Assembly (NCBI GenBank): GCA_027186245.1
Contig: CP114486.1
Coordinates: 8,260,501-8,324,500 of the forward strand
Reading direction: 5' to 3'
Source of the DNA: Coriaria nepalensis
Taxonomy: Eukaryota; Streptophyta; Magnoliopsida; Cucurbitales; Coriariaceae
Length of the DNA stretch: 64,000 nt
Below the pieces are notes generated by a model. That model saw only the letters and a list, made by a program, of their open reading frames with translations. It did no database searches and had not been told where the DNA came from. Positions 61,201 to 64,000 of the stretch are shown in pieces. The translations under genes and the position numbers were made by a program. Numbering within the stretch: position 1 is the stretch's first letter; each line of letters begins with the position of its first letter.

Positions 61201-62452
61201 AAGAATGCAGTGGCGGAGCTGCTTCCTGTTCTTGTTGTCCGCCATAAGGAGTCAGATTTCACAACTGGGGAGCGAGCAGTGGATGCTGATGGTGAGATTT
61301 GTTGTATCGACTTTTACTATTATTTAGATAATATTTATTTCTATGCCAAATGCTTTGGAGTCCTTTTCTCATGGACTGTAACTTTATTTATTCCATTCCG
61401 TTTCGTTAATAACATTAGACTGATTTGGTGATTAAGTTGGAGGTGCATCACTTGCAAGCAAGCTGAAAGGCCTGTCATCAGAGAGCTTTGTTCAACTTTT
61501 GGATGCAATTTTCAAGATTGTACTGGTAAATGTCACTTGACTACTACATGTTCAAGCCACAAACTACTGATTATAAAGAAATAAATGAACTATCAACTTG
61601 AAAGATCATTGCAACATATGAATTAATCTCTAACTGTGATAAGTGAAGCAAATGATTACTTAGCATTGATAACTTCTTTGAGGATGATATAGAACTTGTG
61701 AGTGTTTATTGGTACTTTTGAATCCAACTAAGTTAAAAAATTACCTTTATGTTTATTAGGATAAGTGTCAGTGACAATGAGTGAAGTACATTAGTACTAG
61801 TCTGACTTTTCTAATGCTGGTATGTAGTCTTGTAGAAAATTCCTCTGGAATTCTAAACTATGTCTGATAAATGAATATAATGCTAATGAAGGCGAACCAT
61901 AATTTTGCAAAATGCTAATGTCGCAACTCAGTTTACAGATATTTTAATTTTTTAGTACTTTTCTTCTACCTTATAATTCTATTTAGTATAAAATATTCTA
62001 CTTTAACTTTTTCTTTGACCATGTAGTCTGATGTAAGCCCATGAACTTATTAATGCAGTCTTTCATTTTCATGCTTATGCTCAACTTCTCCCATAGTTGG
62101 TGGTTATGGAAACTTGATGGTTTATATTTAGTTTTGAGAAAAATAGTAAAGTACCATTTGATATTACCTGATTTCTTCCTTATTTCTGAATGCAGGCACA
62201 TTTAATGCGGGCTGCTGAATTGAAGAAGTCCATTGAGTGGATTATGTGTAACCTTGATGGTCACTATGCTGCTGATTCAGTGGCTACTGCAATTGTACTT
62301 GGTAGCGTGGCTGCAAAAATTTCTCAAGACAATGATCGTCAAGGTGGCTCACTTTTTCCTTATCCACCTCAAAGAAGTGCTACAAAGGTTCCTTCCTTGG
62401 AGGGAAAAACAAATGATGCTGCAAGTCCCTCAAATGTGTCCAGAAACTTCAG
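46208..62452 (+). CDS. VPS54: VPS54, GARP tethering-complex subunit, exons 1-8 (3' part outside window)
   Basis: Subunit of the Golgi-associated retrograde protein complex, which tethers endosome-derived vesicles at the trans-Golgi network. Visible exons on plus: 46208-46999, 47568-47630, 57497-57576, 59945-60062, 60647-60721, 61135-61291, 61437-61525, 62196-62452. All borders are GT-AG with matching phases, giving 543 codons, about half the usual plant length of roughly 1000. Family landmarks are [27 protein letters not shown], the helix-rich coiled segment [21 protein letters not shown] to [54 protein letters not shown] and [18 protein letters not shown]. The start at 46208 is preferred (AACATGG context; MDSQPSQSG matches relatives); in-frame ATGs at 46199 and 46202 are possible. 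Introns 2 and 8 host retrotransposons. No coding lesion is seen. Confidence 0.92.
47880..49630 (-). pseudogene. pol 3' half of element 4 (integrase end, RT)
   Basis: Minus-strand pieces read downward. Integrase C-terminal: [15 protein letters not shown] near 49620-49580, then [19 protein letters not shown] and [15 protein letters not shown] to about 49219. Linker at 49072-48782. RT start at 48681-48376 ([20 protein letters not shown]). Catalytic YIDD at 48285-48028 ([20 protein letters not shown]). The start of the RNase H connection ([13 protein letters not shown]) near 47920. The rest of RNase H is deleted. Several frame breaks. Confidence 0.8.
49631..49943 (+). repeat. 5' LTR of element 5
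   Basis: 313 bp from TGTAGAGGGG to GAGAGGTTACACA, followed by the TAGTATCAGAGC primer-site relative. About 85-90% similar by eye to 55563-55865. Confidence 0.8.
50022..50826 (+). pseudogene. gag pseudogene, N-terminal part, of element 5
   Basis: ATG 50022 opens [18 protein letters not shown] and continues through [18 protein letters not shown], then a frame change near 50200. A second open part (50478-50666) has the Gypsy Gag core ([35 protein letters not shown]). Gag continues to 50826 and resumes at 54157 beyond the inserted Copia. Confidence 0.75.
50832..51047 (-). repeat. 3' LTR of element 6
   Basis: 216 bp. On the minus strand it starts TGTAGAATATGCTTACGC. The same LTR family borders element 7 (62551-62757). 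Confidence 0.85.
51075..54110 (-). pseudogene. pol pseudogene of element 6 (integrase, RT, RNase H)
   Basis: Read downward: GAG-pre-integrase and integrase zinc region 54110-53880 ([18 protein letters not shown], where relatives have a second Cys in place of Ser). Integrase core 53850-53629 ([29 protein letters not shown]). A long broken linker. RT 52532-51760 ([20 protein letters not shown]) with the catalytic motif changed from YVDD to YVDN (near 52040). RT-connection 51872-51600. RNase H 51592-51104 ([19 protein letters not shown]). Several frameshifts. Clearly the same family as element 7. Confidence 0.85.
54157..55543 (+). pseudogene. gag end, protease traces and truncated RT of element 5
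   Basis: Resumes with [14 protein letters not shown] (one stop inside). The CCHC knuckle [14 protein letters not shown] is at about 54359-54401 and an acidic linker at 54427-54650. Protease-like traces lie near 54655-54720 ([15 protein letters not shown]). RT from 55280 reads [37 protein letters not shown] and [14 protein letters not shown], and stops at FGRFVVV where the YFDD catalytic motif should start. Confidence 0.8.
55563..55865 (+). repeat. 3' LTR of element 5, last bases missing
   Basis: 303 bp starting TGTAGAGGGGTATTAATGCA. It stops at GAGAGG where the 5' copy continues TTACACA, and joins element 4 sequence directly. Confidence 0.8.
55870..56398 (-). pseudogene. gag/protease 5' part of element 4
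   Basis: On the minus strand 56337-55993 is open and ends with the [14 protein letters not shown] motif that precedes the protease in this Copia lineage. The following protease is broken. GAG-pre-integrase and the integrase core, which should come next, are missing at the junction with the Gypsy element, so the Gypsy insertion was accompanied or followed by a deletion. The expected TGGTATCAGAGC primer site is not intact near 56395 (TGGG then TCCATTG). Confidence 0.65.
56506..57036. other. ~530-bp foreign insert in the 5' LTR of element 4, possibly organellar DNA
   Basis: Compared with the left LTR, the right LTR is interrupted between TAGTCCTCAAA and ATGCCTCTATTCCC. The inserted stretch is visibly richer in G and C than its surroundings and has the even base mix of plant mitochondrial intergenic DNA (for example GGAAATGGGGAAGCCCACAG, TTGCGGTTGCCGCACAAAG). 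No ORF of a known organellar gene was recognised. An organellar origin is an inference. Confidence 0.4.
60748..60778 (+). repeat. (GA)n(G)n microsatellite in VPS54 intron 5
   Basis: AGAGAGAGAGAGAGAGAGAG followed by a run of about ten G, starting 27 bases after the exon 5 donor (GTGAGT at 60722). Likely polymorphic in length. Confidence 0.9.
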
Positions 62453-62550
62453 GTCAACTCATGCTTCTTCGTTCCTAGTATTTTTAGTCACTTTGAAGTT
62501 CATAGTTGCATGCATTTTTTCATAACTATGCATTATATAATATATAAAAT

Positions 62551-62757
62551 TGAGAATTTTGGAGGTAAAGGAAATTCTATTCATATTTTAAATTTACATC
62601 TTAGGTTCCTTTATATAGAAGGGAAACCCTAGCCTAACAACATAAAATAAGTCTAAACATAATCTATTAGAATCCCTAAAAATCAGTAACTAATTAGCAA
62701 CTAATCAGGAAACAAATAAAACTGATTTGTTTACTAGAATCTTAAATATATTCTACA
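62551..62757 (-). repeat. 3' LTR of element 7
   Basis: 207 bp. On the minus strand it starts TGTAGAATATATTTAAG and ends near CCAAAATTCTCA. Homologous to 50832-51047. Confidence 0.8.
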
Positions 62758-64000
62758 ATATTATACTCTCCCCCTCAAGCTTGGTTATAGATATTAATCA
62801 AGCCAAGCTTGGACTTCAAATCTCCAAACTTGATTCTTGGTAGGGCCTTAGTTAGGACATCAACTATCTGAAGACACGTAGGTGTATAAATTAGCTTGAC
62901 TATTCCTTCATCTACCTTTTCTTTTGTATAGTGATGATCGATCTACACATGCTTAGTCCGATTGTGATGTACTGGATTCTTTGCAATACTTATAGCAGAT
63001 TGACTATCACAACAGTTTCATTGGTTCATCCATTGAAAATTTTAATTCTTCTAAGAGTCTTCTTAACCACATTCCCTCACATATTCCATGAGCCATGACT
63101 CGAAATTCTACCTCTGCACTACTTCTTGAAACGACAGATTGCTTTTTACTTCTCCATGTAACCAAGTTCCCCCATACGTAGGTGCAATAACCTGAAGTAG
63201 ATCTTCGGTCTTTGATTAATCCTGCCCAATCTGCGTCACTGTACACTTCAATATCTCTGCTTGCTGTTTTTCCAAAGAACAAACCTTTTCCATGTGTCAT
63301 CTTTAAGTACCTTATGATTTTGTAAATAGCCTCCATATGTTCTTCATTTGGATCATTCATAAATTGACTCACTTTACTTACTGCAAAACTAATGTCAGGT
63401 CTAGTGTGGGATAAATAGATTAGTTTCCTTACCAACCATTGGTATCTACCCTTATCAATCGGTGTTTTTTCCTCTTTGAGTCCAGTTTTATGGTTGAATC
63501 CATTGGAGTATCTATTGGCTTGCATCCCAACATTCTTGTTTCCTTCAGCAGGTCCAACACCTATTTTCTTTGAGAGACTGAAATTCCATTCTTAGACTGA
63601 GCTATTTCCATTCTTAGGAAGTATTTGAAATTCCCCAAGTCTTTGATCTCAAATTCCTTAGCTAGGAATTCTTTAATGCTATTCAGATCCTCCTCATAAT
63701 CTTCGGTTACAATAATATCATCAACATACACAATATGAATGACAACCTTTCCAGTAAGAGAAAATTTGACAAATAATGTATGATCCGATTGGCACTGTGT
63801 ATATCCATGTCTTTTTACCACCTTTGTGAATTTGTCAAATCAAACCCTTGGTGATTGCTTGAGTCCGTAAAGTGACCTTTTTAGCTTGCATACTCCGTTG
63901 GTTGTATTTGATTTCTCAAACCTGGGAGGAATGTCCATATATACTTCCTCCATTAGATCTCCATTTAGAAAAGCATTTTTGACATTCAATTGATAAAGAG
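62551..64000 (-). mobile_element. Ty1/Copia retrotransposon in VPS54 intron 8 (element 7), continues past the window
   Basis: Antisense to VPS54, starting 98 bp after the exon 8 donor. The 3' LTR is 62551-62757 and the polypurine tract (complement of CTCCCCCTCAAGC) near 62768. RNase H is at 63525-63007 ([19 protein letters not shown]; active-site Asp present). RT is at 63821-63561 with an intact YVDD motif (IVYVDDIIVTEDYEED), and more RT sequence ([13 protein letters not shown]) runs to the window edge. It is less damaged than element 6, but frame breaks near 63530-63560, 63838 and 63000 show it is not intact. Confidence 0.85.

Overview
This is a nuclear DNA window from a flowering plant, most likely a eudicot. 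It is AT-rich, has spliced genes with GT-AG introns, is dominated by LTR retrotransposons with initiator-tRNA-Met primer sites, and carries plant-specific families (LOB-domain factor, arabinogalactan-protein galactosyltransferase, DUF1985 transposon gene). No species can be named from the sequence alone.

Only three host genes are well supported. (1) Positions 1-1013, minus strand: the amino-terminal part of a class I LOB-domain transcription factor (LBD36/ASL1-like), whose 3' end lies off the window. (2) Positions 26537-36856, minus: a complete seven-exon hydroxyproline O-galactosyltransferase (GALT2-like, about 685 aa: membrane anchor, galectin domain, GT31 domain). (3) From 46208 to past the window end, plus: the first eight exons (about 543 aa) of VPS54, a subunit of the GARP Golgi tethering complex. 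The last two both act at the Golgi or trans-Golgi network, but nothing here shows that they work together.

Layout: 1.6-4.8 kb is AT-rich intergenic DNA. 4.8-7.1 kb holds a decayed Copia pol and a minus-strand LTR remnant. 7.17-16.1 kb is a full-length but dead Copia element with LTRs of about 1.8 kb. 16.1-20.5 kb has LTR debris, an unidentified minus-strand pseudogene and an inverted LTR. 20.5-26.0 kb is a 5' Copia half. 26.5-37.4 kb is GALT2-like, with a 4.9 kb Copia in intron 3. 37.6-42.4 kb has local repeats, a 32-bp-period palindrome array, a decayed DUF1985 transposon gene and a Gypsy gag remnant. 44.1 and 45.3 kb hold two MITE-like elements. 46.2-64 kb is VPS54.

VPS54 intron 2 is 9.9 kb because a Copia element inserted 9 nt inside its 5' splice site. 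That element carries a Gypsy element, which in turn carries another Copia, so the nest is three deep. Intron 8 holds a further Copia running off the end. All Copia copies in introns are antisense to their host gene. I see no CRISPR array, rRNA, prokaryotic gene or intact autonomous transposon.
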